From: Clostridia bacterium
GTDB lineage: Bacteria; Bacillota; Clostridia; TANB77; CAG-465
DNA: 64,000 nt
Assembly (NCBI GenBank): GCA_017536445.1
Contig: JAFXHJ010000010.1
Coordinates: forward strand, 1-64,000
Direction of reading: 5' to 3'
The position numbers and the translations under genes are program-made. The notes beneath the pieces were generated by a model. It did no database searches. It saw only the letters and a list, made by a program, of their open reading frames with translations, and was not told the origin of the DNA. How positions within the stretch are numbered: position 1 is the first letter of the stretch; every line of letters starts with the position of its first letter. This document shows positions 26,887 to 33,646 of this stretch, piece after piece.

Positions 26887-27606
26887 ATGAGTGGACATAG
26901 TAAATGGGCAAATATAAAAAGAAGAAAAGAAGCCGTTGACGGTAAGAAAGCCCAAATTTATTCAAAATTAGGTAAAGAAATAACAGTTGCTGTAAAGCAA
27001 GGTGGTCCTGATCCGGCAAGTAACGCAAAATTAAGAGATGTTATAGCTAAGGCAAAATCAAATAACATGCCAAACGATAACATTAATAGATGTATTCAAA
27101 AAGCTTCAGGAGCAGCTGATGCGACAAACTATGAAGAAATATCTTATGAAGGATTTGGTCCTTGCGGCGTAGCTGTAATAGTTGATGCTATGACAGATAA
27201 CAAAAATAGAGCTGCAGCAGATATCAGATGTATATTTGATAGAAGCGGCGGTAGTATGGGTCAAACAGGTTCTGTAGGTTATATGTTTACTAAGAAATCT
27301 GTATTTGTACTAGAAAGCACTGGTATAGATGAAGATACACTAATGCTTGAAGTGTTAGATGTTGGAGCAGAAGATTTTGTAAGTGAAGATGGATATATAG
27401 AAATAACTGCAGCACCAGAATCATACTTTAAGATTAGTGAATACTTAGAAAAGAATGGCTATACCACAGTAGAAGCTGAAATTAAAATGGTTCCTACATT
27501 AAAGAAAGAACTATCTGATGAAGAAGCAGAAAAATTCGAAAACTTTATAGATAAATTAGAAGCTAATGATGATGTTCAAAATGTATGGCACAACGCAGAT
27601 ATTTAA
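26887..27606 (+). CDS. yebC: YebC/TACO1 family regulatory protein
   Basis: The 239-residue protein opens MSGHSKWANIKRRKEAVDGK, the family signature, and matches it along its length (NMPNDNINRCIQKASG near residue 58, GGSMGQTGSVGYMF near residue 120). Members have been described as transcriptional regulators and, more recently, as translation factors that help ribosomes through proline stretches. Which role applies here is not visible. GAAGGAGG precedes the start. It is monocistronic. Confidence 0.95.
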   Translation: MSGHSKWANIKRRKEAVDGKKAQIYSKLGKEITVAVKQGGPDPASNAKLRDVIAKAKSNNMPNDNINRCIQKASGAADATNYEEISYEGFGPCGVAVIVDAMTDNKNRAAADIRCIFDRSGGSMGQTGSVGYMFTKKSVFVLESTGIDEDTLMLEVLDVGAEDFVSEDGYIEITAAPESYFKISEYLEKNGYTTVEAEIKMVPTLKKELSDEEAEKFENFIDKLEANDDVQNVWHNADI

Positions 27607-27680
27607 CATAAAACAAACAATAAATATAGCAATAATATAGAAAACATATAGTAAAATTAAAGAAAATAATAGATAATTGG

Positions 27681-27748
27681 TTACATAATATTGACTTTAC
27701 ATAATATTTATGGTATCATAATATTATAGTATGGCTCATATTATGTAA
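27681..27748. promoter_or_regulatory. Three-copy repeat around the promoter of the nuclease-fold gene
   Basis: TTACATAATATT occurs at 27681-27692 and again at 27697-27708, between the -35 and -10 boxes. Its inverse ATATTATGTAA lies at 27738-27748 in the early leader. The arrangement looks like operator sites for a repressor that covers the promoter. The second and third copies could also form an 11-bp hairpin. Confidence 0.55.
27691..27719 (+). promoter_or_regulatory. Promoter of the nuclease-fold membrane protein
   Basis: TTGACT (27691-27696), a 17-base spacer and TATCAT (27714-27719), lying inside the repeat cluster. Confidence 0.65.
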
Positions 27749-27774
27749 CATTTATTTTTATGGAGGTAGTAAAT

Positions 27775-28308
27775 ATGTATTATGAAAATAAAAGAACATT
27801 TTATATTAAACAATATGGACCAGCAGTAGCGGTCATTATTATATCAATAGCATTAATAGTTACTGGATTAGTTATAGGATTTACTCCAGAAGAAAATAAA
27901 GTAGCTGTTGTTACTCCCGTAGAAAAAGATGCATACGAATATACAAAGCAAGCTATAAAGGGAACTGTAAAAGAAGTAAATGGTATAACAGTAACTTTAG
28001 TATCAAATGGAGAAGAACATGAAATTAATCTAATTGGTATAGAATCTACAAAAGATACTGAAGCTTTAACAAAGAGAATGTCTTTAGACTTAACAGGTAA
28101 GAATGTTGTAGTAGACTTCGATACAGTTAAATCAGAAAAAGGTAAAACATACGGATATTTATATATCGAAAATGATTTCTATAATGAAACATTATTAGAA
28201 GATGGTTTAGCAAACCTTAGAGCAGAAAGAAACAACATTAATAAATTAGACGTACTAGTTAAAGCTCAAATAAGTGCTAGAAACCAAGGTTTAGGTATCT
28301 GGAACTAA
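27775..28308 (+). CDS. Membrane-anchored staphylococcal-nuclease-fold protein, active site degenerate
   Basis: ATG at 27775 follows TGGAGGT, giving 177 residues. A membrane helix spans about residues 12-34. The rest has the SNase pattern: GTVKEVNGITVTL, INLIGIES where active enzymes have R-x-x-x-x-D-T-P-E, and KTYGYLYIENDFYNETLLED, then GLANLRAE. The catalytic Arg and Glu of the first motif and the second Arg (here Lys in KTYGY) are missing, so hydrolysis of nucleic acid is doubtful. It may bind an extracellular ligand. Confidence 0.7.
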   Translation: MYYENKRTFYIKQYGPAVAVIIISIALIVTGLVIGFTPEENKVAVVTPVEKDAYEYTKQAIKGTVKEVNGITVTLVSNGEEHEINLIGIESTKDTEALTKRMSLDLTGKNVVVDFDTVKSEKGKTYGYLYIENDFYNETLLEDGLANLRAERNNINKLDVLVKAQISARNQGLGIWN

Positions 28309-28366
28309 TTAAATAGAATGCAGACTAGAGAAAACTTTAGTTTTCATATATAACCTCTTATATCAG

Positions 28367-28396
28367 CCTCTACTTTTAGTAGGGGTTTGATTTTAT
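28367..28396 (+). terminator. Terminator of the nuclease-fold gene
   Basis: An 8-bp stem (cctctact/agtagggg) with a TTT loop and a T-rich tail. Confidence 0.7.
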
Positions 28397-28414
28397 TTAA
28401 ATATATATATGCAT

Positions 28415-28455
28415 AAAAAAGAGCCCACTCATTGTTATGAGTGAGCTTTTTCTCT
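28415..28455. terminator. Bidirectional terminator between convergent genes
   Basis: An A-run, a stem built on cactcat/atgagtg with flanking gc pairs, a TGTT loop and a T-run after it. It suits the minus-strand gene ending at 28463 and backs up the plus-strand terminator. Confidence 0.75.
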
Positions 28456-28462
28456 TTACCAG

Positions 28463-28993
28463 TTACCAGCGGAGAGAGTCTTTGTACTCCTTATCGCGCT
28501 CTTCTTCGGGTTTAGACATCCACCAATCAGCGTGATCAGCTGTGAGAATCTTCACCAAAAGGTCTGCCTTGGGAGACATACAAGCCATCCAATCACCGTA
28601 CTCATAGCTATCGATGTTCCACCAAAAGTCGGTTACGCGTCCGCGCCAGGACGTATCATTGTTTTTGGCCACAGGAATCTTTTCGAGTTCCGAGTACTCC
28701 TTCAAGGAGTAGGGATTAGCGATAAATTCCTTTACCATACTGAGGATGAGATCTGCATACTCGTTCTTGCAGAAGAGAATGAGTTCTTCACCATCAGGCG
28801 AGAAGATACCGGTATGAACCGTCACGTACTTATGGAAATGGTACATCATCCGACGGAACGCCTTGGGAATAGCACCCCATTCGAACTCTGCCGAACCCAT
28901 GTAGTCGTAGCTGATGTTCTGATCAATGTTAAGCGACTTTGCAGGCTTATCGGTAACGAATCTGCCTCTTTGAATCAACCAAAAGTGTGCCAT
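28463..28993 (-). CDS. Hypothetical protein with YDYMGSAEFEWGAIP motif, GC-richer than surroundings
   Basis: The 176-residue soluble protein is rich in Trp and Tyr, with NISYDYMGSAEFEWGAIPKA near residue 28 and TDFWWNIDSYEYGDWMACM near residue 120. I believe this type occurs in phage and bacterial accessory regions, but I know no function. Its codons use G and C far more than the neighbouring genes (nearly half G+C by eye), suggesting recent transfer. It has its own promoter at 29050-29078 and a terminator. AAAGGAG precedes the ATG. Confidence 0.65.
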   Translation of the reverse strand: MAHFWLIQRGRFVTDKPAKSLNIDQNISYDYMGSAEFEWGAIPKAFRRMMYHFHKYVTVHTGIFSPDGEELILFCKNEYADLILSMVKEFIANPYSLKEYSELEKIPVAKNNDTSWRGRVTDFWWNIDSYEYGDWMACMSPKADLLVKILTADHADWWMSKPEEERDKEYKDSLRW

Positions 28994-29049
28994 GTTTTAA
29001 ATCTCCTTTTTAATTATAAATATTTTGGATTTACCGTGCTACAATAATA

Positions 29050-29078
29050 ATTATACCATATATTTAGATGTTTTTCAA
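29050..29078 (-). promoter_or_regulatory. Promoter of the GC-richer hypothetical gene
   Basis: On the minus strand, TTGAAA (29073-29078), a 17-base spacer and TATAAT (29050-29055). Confidence 0.75.
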
Positions 29079-29128
29079 GAATGTAGTATACATAATATTA
29101 CGATATAGTTATAGAAAGGAGGAGAATA

Positions 29129-29167
29129 ATGTTTAGAATTAGTTTCGATTGTATTAAAAGTAAGTAA
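29129..29167 (+). CDS. Possible 12-residue peptide ORF or start of a decayed gene
   Basis: ATG at 29129 is preceded by AGAAAGGAGGAG, the strongest Shine-Dalgarno in the gap, and reads MFRISFDCIKSK before TAA. The same frame, broken by four further stops, continues to a run reading YYDKIENVDICEVYVVDDF that ends at 29302. This could be a gene remnant or a micro-peptide. Confidence 0.3.
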   Translation: MFRISFDCIKSK

Positions 29168-29851
29168 CCGAGTATATAGTTCTAAAATATGTATAATGCA
29201 AGTGCCTTAATATGTAGTATATGATGTTTGTACAAGTTTATGTATTACGATAAGATAGAGAACGTGGATATATGCGAAGTTTATGTTGTAGATGATTTTT
29301 AAAATTATTATTTAGAATTAAAAATGTTATTATTATTTAATAAGTAAAAGCAAAGAAACATTTAAAGAGCATGAAAACTAAAAATAATAAAGTAGAATAC
29401 AAAATTAAAAAAGCGAAATTAACACATAATAGAAGAAGTAGGCCATAGGAAAAGGGCTATTATTTCGTTATATGTTATTTCGCAAAATAGATATTTTGTG
29501 TATTTTGGAGAAGGAACTATTGCATATGAAGCCCTCTTCTGATATTATATATGTATATTAAGCCTTTCTAGGCTCTTTAACTAATTACGTATATATATTT
29601 TATATTTATTTATACATATATATTCTCTTACTTTGTCTTACTCTAATTATTCTACTATATAATTATATATCTGTATATACATTTTATAAAATTTTATACA
29701 TTATATATGTATCTTTATATAAAATTAGTCATTTTAGCCCTATTTTCCATTTTGACGTTTTAGGGGCCTTTTTTTCAAGGTCAAACTATATGCCCCTGTT
29801 AATAAAAACGCCTTAAAATCGATTCTAGAGCGTCGTTTTTTGGAGGTATTT

Positions 29852-30811
29852 ATGAAACATCCGTCGTATGACGATTTACCGGTAATTTTACAAGATTACC
29901 TTAAGAATTATCTAATCATTACTAAAAATAGATCTAAAAATACTGTTAATGAATATTATTATGATCTTAGAGATATTTTTCAATTTATTAAACGTGATAA
30001 ATATAATATTAAAATTGAAAATTATAAAGAAATTGATATTTCAGATTTAGATTTAAATTTTTTCAAATCTGTAGAAACTTCAGATATATATAATTATTTA
30101 TATGATAAAAATACTAAAGCAATTTCAAGAGCTCGTAAAATTTCATCAATTAAATCATTTTATAAATATTTATGTGATATTTCTAAAAAAATTGAAAGAA
30201 ATCCAACTTCTGGGCTTGAAGCACCAAAACTAGAAAAAAGATTACCAAAATATTTAAATCTAGATGAGTCACTTGCCCTACTCCACTCCGTTGATGGCGA
30301 GTTCAAAGAAAGAGATTATGCTATCCTTACAGTCTTTCTGAACTGTGGTTTACGTCTTTCTGAACTTGTAGGAATTAATTTAGAACATATTAAAGGAGAT
30401 ACTCTATCTGTTATCGGTAAAGGTAACAAAGAACGTTCTGTGCACCTAAATAAGGCTTGTTTAGATGCTATTGAGGCTTATCTTAGGGTAAGACCAATCG
30501 ACAAGATTAAAGGTGATGATAGACGTGCGTTATTTATAAGTAAAAAGTATAAACGTATATCTCCTAGAATGGTAGAAATAATGGTTAAACAGTATATTAT
30601 AGAAGCCGGATTAGATCCTAAAAAATATACACCGCATAAGCTTAGACATACCGCAGCTACATTAATGCATAAACATGCAGGCGTAGATATTAGAACATTA
30701 CAACAAGTTCTAGGGCACGAAACTATTGCTACTACTCAAATATATACTCACATAGACAGCGATGAAGTTAAATCTGCAATAGATAACAATCCATTAAATA
30801 AATTAAGATAA
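29852..30811 (+). CDS. XerC/XerD-type tyrosine recombinase
   Basis: ATG at 29852 follows TGGAGG, giving 319 residues. The N-terminal SAM-like domain (about 10-120) is followed by the catalytic domain. Visible are Arg in NCGLRLSELVGI, Lys in GKGNKERSVHLN, HxxR in TPHKLRHTAATLM, His in LGHETIATTQIY and the Tyr nucleophile in IYTHI. It may be the chromosomal dimer-resolving recombinase or an orphan integrase. I found no clear dif site and no phage genes nearby. The first third is more AT-rich than the rest. Confidence 0.88.
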   Translation: MKHPSYDDLPVILQDYLKNYLIITKNRSKNTVNEYYYDLRDIFQFIKRDKYNIKIENYKEIDISDLDLNFFKSVETSDIYNYLYDKNTKAISRARKISSIKSFYKYLCDISKKIERNPTSGLEAPKLEKRLPKYLNLDESLALLHSVDGEFKERDYAILTVFLNCGLRLSELVGINLEHIKGDTLSVIGKGNKERSVHLNKACLDAIEAYLRVRPIDKIKGDDRRALFISKKYKRISPRMVEIMVKQYIIEAGLDPKKYTPHKLRHTAATLMHKHAGVDIRTLQQVLGHETIATTQIYTHIDSDEVKSAIDNNPLNKLR

Positions 30812-30832
30812 CATACATTATTATATATAAGT

Positions 30833-30866
30833 AGAGATGCTTAATATTTTTTAAGCACCTCTTTAT
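30833..30866 (+). terminator. Terminator of the recombinase gene
   Basis: A 12-bp stem with one mismatch (agagatgcttaa/ttaagcacctct), TATTTT loop and T-rich tail. Confidence 0.8.
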
Positions 30867-30917
30867 TATTTTATATTTCATTTTTTATTCTATCTATATA
30901 TTGTATATCATATACAT

Positions 30918-32162
30918 TTACTTAATTTCAGTACCGCCCCACTCTACTAAAACAAATCCCTCTCGATTTGGCCTTTCTAGCACTTGTTCTTTGACGATAA
31001 AAGGCGTTTTGAGAGCTTTATATGTCATTAGGACTCTAATTACACTATCTGGATTTGGATTAACCTCTAAAGGCATATTAGCATCAATTTCCTCTTTAGT
31101 AGCAAATCTTATATAATTGTATTTATTTGCTTCTAATATAGGTAACCAATATATAATGAATTCTTCCGCTTCATGTTCATTTAACCCTAATATGTCTAGT
31201 TTTTCTTCTAAGAATGTAGCAGAATCTTTACCTTTAACTACAAATCCTTCATTTGTTACATTAAAATCTACTATATTATTTGCTTCATAGTATAATGAGT
31301 AAAGACTTCTACCAGTAGAAAGATATGTTAAATCGCCATTTGGTTTAGCTAAAACAGACCATTTATCTTGATATTTTGGATATGTACAAGTTAATAAATC
31401 CTTATTTAAAAGCTCTACATCTATTTTAGTATCTTCAGTAGGATATAAATATATAACGGGCTTTTTAACCATCATATCACCTTGATTAAATATATCCGGA
31501 AAATCTATAATTTTAGTAATTTCTTTAAACTCATCTTCTTTGTACATAGGTACAACATTTACAATAGTTTGTGTGCTAATGTCTGTAGGAACTATTATTG
31601 CATATCCATTTGATACATTATAATTAGGAGCACCATATGTAGTATCCCATACATATAAAGCAACTACTTTACCTAAATTTTCTATATTTGCTAGCCAAGC
31701 ATAGCAATGTGTATTACATGAATAAGATAGTACTATATAATTTTTATTTGGATCAGTATATTTAATATCTAAATTTCTATTTACACAAAACTCCACATAT
31801 TCATCATATGTCATTACTTTTTTTATATATTCATTTGCATATTGGTTATCTGCATTTAATGTATAACGGATATTTTGATGTTCTTTAGAATATGTTCCTT
31901 CTTGTGTAAAAATATAATAATCTTTACCTTTAAATCTTTCAATTCGCATATTAGCTAGCGAAGTTGGAACTTCATCAGGAAGTTGAATTATCATATAAAT
32001 AGCACACAATAACAAACCACATATTATACCTATAGAAATAAAAAAGGCCTTATTTTGCTTTTTAGAAGGTTGGTTTTTCTCAGTATTTTCATTAGTTGTA
32101 GTTTTATCTTGTTTTTTAGTATTAGTATCTATTTCTTGAATATTTTTCTTTTTTTCATCCAT
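30918..32162 (-). CDS. Single-pass membrane protein with a KPVIYLYP module
   Basis: The 414-residue protein has a polar Lys/Thr/Asn-rich cytoplasmic tail, one membrane helix at about 39-61 and a large extracellular part. From about residue 235 a module begins KKPVIYLYPTEDTKIDVEL, continues with Trp/Tyr-rich strands (YLSTGRSLYSLYYEA), and ends LERPNREGFVLVEWGG. I have seen this KPVIYLYP pattern in uncharacterised secreted proteins and know no function. AGGTG lies upstream of the ATG; a weak promoter sits near 32186-32215. Confidence 0.6.
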   Translation of the reverse strand: MDEKKKNIQEIDTNTKKQDKTTTNENTEKNQPSKKQNKAFFISIGIICGLLLCAIYMIIQLPDEVPTSLANMRIERFKGKDYYIFTQEGTYSKEHQNIRYTLNADNQYANEYIKKVMTYDEYVEFCVNRNLDIKYTDPNKNYIVLSYSCNTHCYAWLANIENLGKVVALYVWDTTYGAPNYNVSNGYAIIVPTDISTQTIVNVVPMYKEDEFKEITKIIDFPDIFNQGDMMVKKPVIYLYPTEDTKIDVELLNKDLLTCTYPKYQDKWSVLAKPNGDLTYLSTGRSLYSLYYEANNIVDFNVTNEGFVVKGKDSATFLEEKLDILGLNEHEAEEFIIYWLPILEANKYNYIRFATKEEIDANMPLEVNPNPDSVIRVLMTYKALKTPFIVKEQVLERPNREGFVLVEWGGTEIK

Positions 32163-32207
32163 ACAATCACCTCATATATGTGTTACAAATACATATTATC
32201 ATATGTA

Positions 32208-32239
32208 TAAAAATAAGGCAACTAAATTAATAGCTGCCT
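32208..32239 (-). terminator. Terminator of the yneA-like gene
   Basis: On the minus strand, aggcagct pairs with agttgcct across an 8-base loop, followed by TTATTTTTAT, 22 bases after the stop codon. Confidence 0.75.
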
Positions 32240-32260
32240 AAAGGGAATTATATAATATTT

Positions 32261-32557
32261 CTACATGTATATAGGAACATTCAACTCTTGACCATAATAT
32301 ATGGTACTATCTGTTAGATTATTTATTTTTTTAATCTTTATTATAACATTTTGTACATTTAATTCTTCGTTTGAAGAATCACATATATCTGAAGCAATAC
32401 TCCATAAAGTTTGGTTACGTTCTACACGTATTGTTTTAGTTTCTATATTTCTTGAACCAAATGTAATGTTAGTAAAAGCGTTAAATACCATAAATATAAT
32501 GGCTAATACTATTATATTTGTTACTACTCTTTTATAATTTATTCTATATCTTTTCAT
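32261..32557 (-). CDS. yneA: YneA-like membrane LysM protein (SOS cell-division suppressor candidate)
   Basis: ATG at 32557 follows GGAGG, giving 98 residues: a basic start, one membrane helix (about 11-30), then a LysM domain (about 43-98) opening IRVERNQTLWSIASDIC and ending YYGQELNVPIYM. Size and architecture match YneA of Bacilli, which delays septation during the SOS response. The control region strengthens the case: three GAAC-N4-GTTC-like boxes flank and overlap its promoter. Unlike in Bacillus, no lexA gene is adjacent. The name is assigned by architecture, not by high identity. Confidence 0.72.
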   Translation of the reverse strand: MKRYRINYKRVVTNIIVLAIIFMVFNAFTNITFGSRNIETKTIRVERNQTLWSIASDICDSSNEELNVQNVIIKIKKINNLTDSTIYYGQELNVPIYM

Positions 32558-32569
32558 AATATTACCTCC

Positions 32570-32581
32570 GAACCTTTGTTC
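32570..32581. promoter_or_regulatory. LexA/DinR box 3 (perfect core)
   Basis: GAACCTTTGTTC has the exact GAAC-N4-GTTC core, with a C before it on the plus strand. It lies between the -10 box and the ribosome-binding site of the yneA-like gene. Confidence 0.65.
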
Positions 32582-32588
32582 TGTTTTA

Positions 32589-32617
32589 ATTATATATAAA
32601 GAACAATTGTTTGTCAA
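32589..32617 (-). promoter_or_regulatory. Promoter of the yneA-like gene
   Basis: A consensus TTGACA (32612-32617), a 17-base spacer and TATAAT (32589-32594) on the minus strand. The spacer contains LexA box 2. Confidence 0.85.
32601..32612. promoter_or_regulatory. LexA/DinR box 2 inside the promoter
   Basis: GAACAATTGTTT on the plus strand has one core mismatch and sits between the -35 and -10 boxes, where bound LexA would block RNA polymerase. Confidence 0.55.
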
Positions 32618-32637
32618 TACTTTTAGGTATTTTTATC

Positions 32638-32649
32638 GAATATTTGTTC
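32638..32649. promoter_or_regulatory. LexA/DinR box 1 upstream of the promoter
   Basis: GAATATTTGTTC with a preceding C matches 11 of 14 positions of the Bacillus consensus CGAACATATGTTCG, with one core mismatch. Confidence 0.5.
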
Positions 32650-32712
32650 TTTTTGTTTATACTCCCTTTTAGACAAAATATCTATTTTCCGAAATTATGT
32701 CTACTACTTTCC

Positions 32713-32742
32713 TTGACCTCCTCCATATAATTGTGTTATAAT
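32713..32742 (+). promoter_or_regulatory. Promoter of the first tandem paralogue
   Basis: TTGACC (32713-32718), an 18-base spacer and TATAAT (32737-32742). Confidence 0.7.
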
Positions 32743-32792
32743 AAAGGTGGTCAGTATTATAAGCCACTATAATAATTTAAGGAGTGTTTAAT

Positions 32793-33140
32793 TTGAAGAC
32801 TTTTCAAGCAACAGACCACAACAGTAAAATTAGGTACGACTTCAAATTTTCTAACGGAAAGCTGGTAAAACTTATGGTGAGTAAAACTACCAATAGAACA
32901 GCTTCTGTAGAAGCGTACGCAAATCCCGTAAAAGGACAGAACCCTATTTCCAAGCCTCTTTTTGACAAGGCTTTTAGGGTTGTCTGTACAGACCCTGTAT
33001 TTACTGACTATAAGGGATTTCTTGAACAACTGAATAACGATGAGACATTTAGAAAGGATGCTGAAAGAATTATTGCCGGGTATATTGGTTCCATGGCAGT
33101 TAAAATCCGTAGAATGTCACTTGCGCTCGAAGAAGCGTAA
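32793..33140 (+). CDS. Hypothetical protein, first of two tandem paralogues
   Basis: TTG at 32793 is chosen, 8 bases after GGAG, because it aligns MKTFQATDHNSK with the start MQTFSCVDSKKN of the neighbour at 33260. It encodes 115 residues, soluble, with no signal peptide. Shared features include (D/N)GK(L/I)V near residue 25, then F-x-x-(A/V)-F-R, (Y/F)KGF near residue 76 and a closing M-S-(L/K)-ALE. I know no family. The base composition is richer in G+C than its surroundings. It has its own promoter and terminator. Confidence 0.62.
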   Translation: MKTFQATDHNSKIRYDFKFSNGKLVKLMVSKTTNRTASVEAYANPVKGQNPISKPLFDKAFRVVCTDPVFTDYKGFLEQLNNDETFRKDAERIIAGYIGSMAVKIRRMSLALEEA

Positions 33141-33147
33141 AAACAAA

Positions 33148-33174
33148 GGCTCGCAGTAATCTGCGGGTCTTTTT
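33148..33174 (+). terminator. Terminator of the first tandem paralogue
   Basis: A 9-bp stem (ggctcgcag/ctgcgggtc) with a TAAT loop and a T-run, immediately after the stop codon. Confidence 0.85.
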
Positions 33175-33180
33175 ATGTAT

Positions 33181-33209
33181 TTGATAAATCCATGCATATA
33201 TGATATAAT
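33181..33209 (+). promoter_or_regulatory. Promoter of the second tandem paralogue
   Basis: TTGATA (33181-33186), a 17-base spacer and TATAAT (33204-33209), 50 bases before the start. Confidence 0.8.
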
Positions 33210-33259
33210 GTATATACATTTTTCAAAAAACTTATTAATAATTTAAAAGGAGAAACAAA

Positions 33260-33604
33260 ATGCAAACGTTTTCATGTGTTGATTCAAAGAAAAATCCTAC
33301 TTATTACACTTTTACTTGCTTAGATGGCAAGATTGTAATGTTAGCTTGGAAAGATGGTTTAAGTGATGATTTGCCAGATTGCAGATACCGTAAACCTGGC
33401 AAAGGACAGCTTGAACTTACAACAGAATGTTTTGAAAGAGTATTCCGTTTTATGTGTGAAGATGGTAGCTTCTCAAACTTCAAAGGCTTCTTTGATGCTA
33501 TAAAGGATGATGACATCTTCCTTCCTTTAGCTAAGACAATTTTAGCTAAAAGCATTTCATGGAACGCGAGTAGACTTGGTTATATGAGCAAAGCTCTTGA
33601 GTAA
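33260..33604 (+). CDS. Hypothetical protein, second of two tandem paralogues
   Basis: ATG at 33260 follows AAAAGGAG and gives 114 residues. The alignment with the protein at 32793-33140 runs end to end but is diverged (for example FTCLDGKIVMLAWK against FKFSNGKLVKLMVS, and SNFKGFFDAIKDDDIF against TDYKGFLEQLNNDETF). Acidic and aromatic residues are frequent and there is no membrane segment. Each copy has a full promoter and terminator, so they are expressed independently. The function is unknown. Confidence 0.65.
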   Translation: MQTFSCVDSKKNPTYYTFTCLDGKIVMLAWKDGLSDDLPDCRYRKPGKGQLELTTECFERVFRFMCEDGSFSNFKGFFDAIKDDDIFLPLAKTILAKSISWNASRLGYMSKALE

Positions 33605-33610
33605 AAAAAT

Positions 33611-33640
33611 AAGAGCCCGTATTAATTTACGGGTTCTTTA
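33611..33640. terminator. Bidirectional terminator between convergent genes
   Basis: An 11-bp stem (aagagcccgta/tacgggttctt), TTAATT loop, A-run before it and T-run after it. It serves both the tandem paralogue and the beta-helix gene ending at 33647. Confidence 0.85.
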
Positions 33641-33646
33641 ATATTT

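Larger units (their letters stand above)
28994..29851. other. Long AT-rich intergenic region
   Basis: This stretch of about 860 bases holds the minus-strand promoter at 29050-29078, a 12-codon ORF with a strong ribosome-binding site at 29129, a same-frame run of coding-like sequence broken by stops (to about 29302), and then very AT-rich sequence to 29750. Near the recombinase gene, GC-clusters at 29754-29840 include aaaacg/cgtttt pairing followed by TTTTTT, a possible weak terminator or attenuator. No convincing larger gene or known RNA is visible. Confidence 0.5.

Noticed and set aside
29500-29760. dif site next to the Xer-type recombinase gene
   Set aside because: Several AT-rich segments (for example tattatatatgtatattaa) look vaguely similar, but none shows both XerC and XerD arms with a six-base centre; in such AT-rich DNA this is expected by chance.
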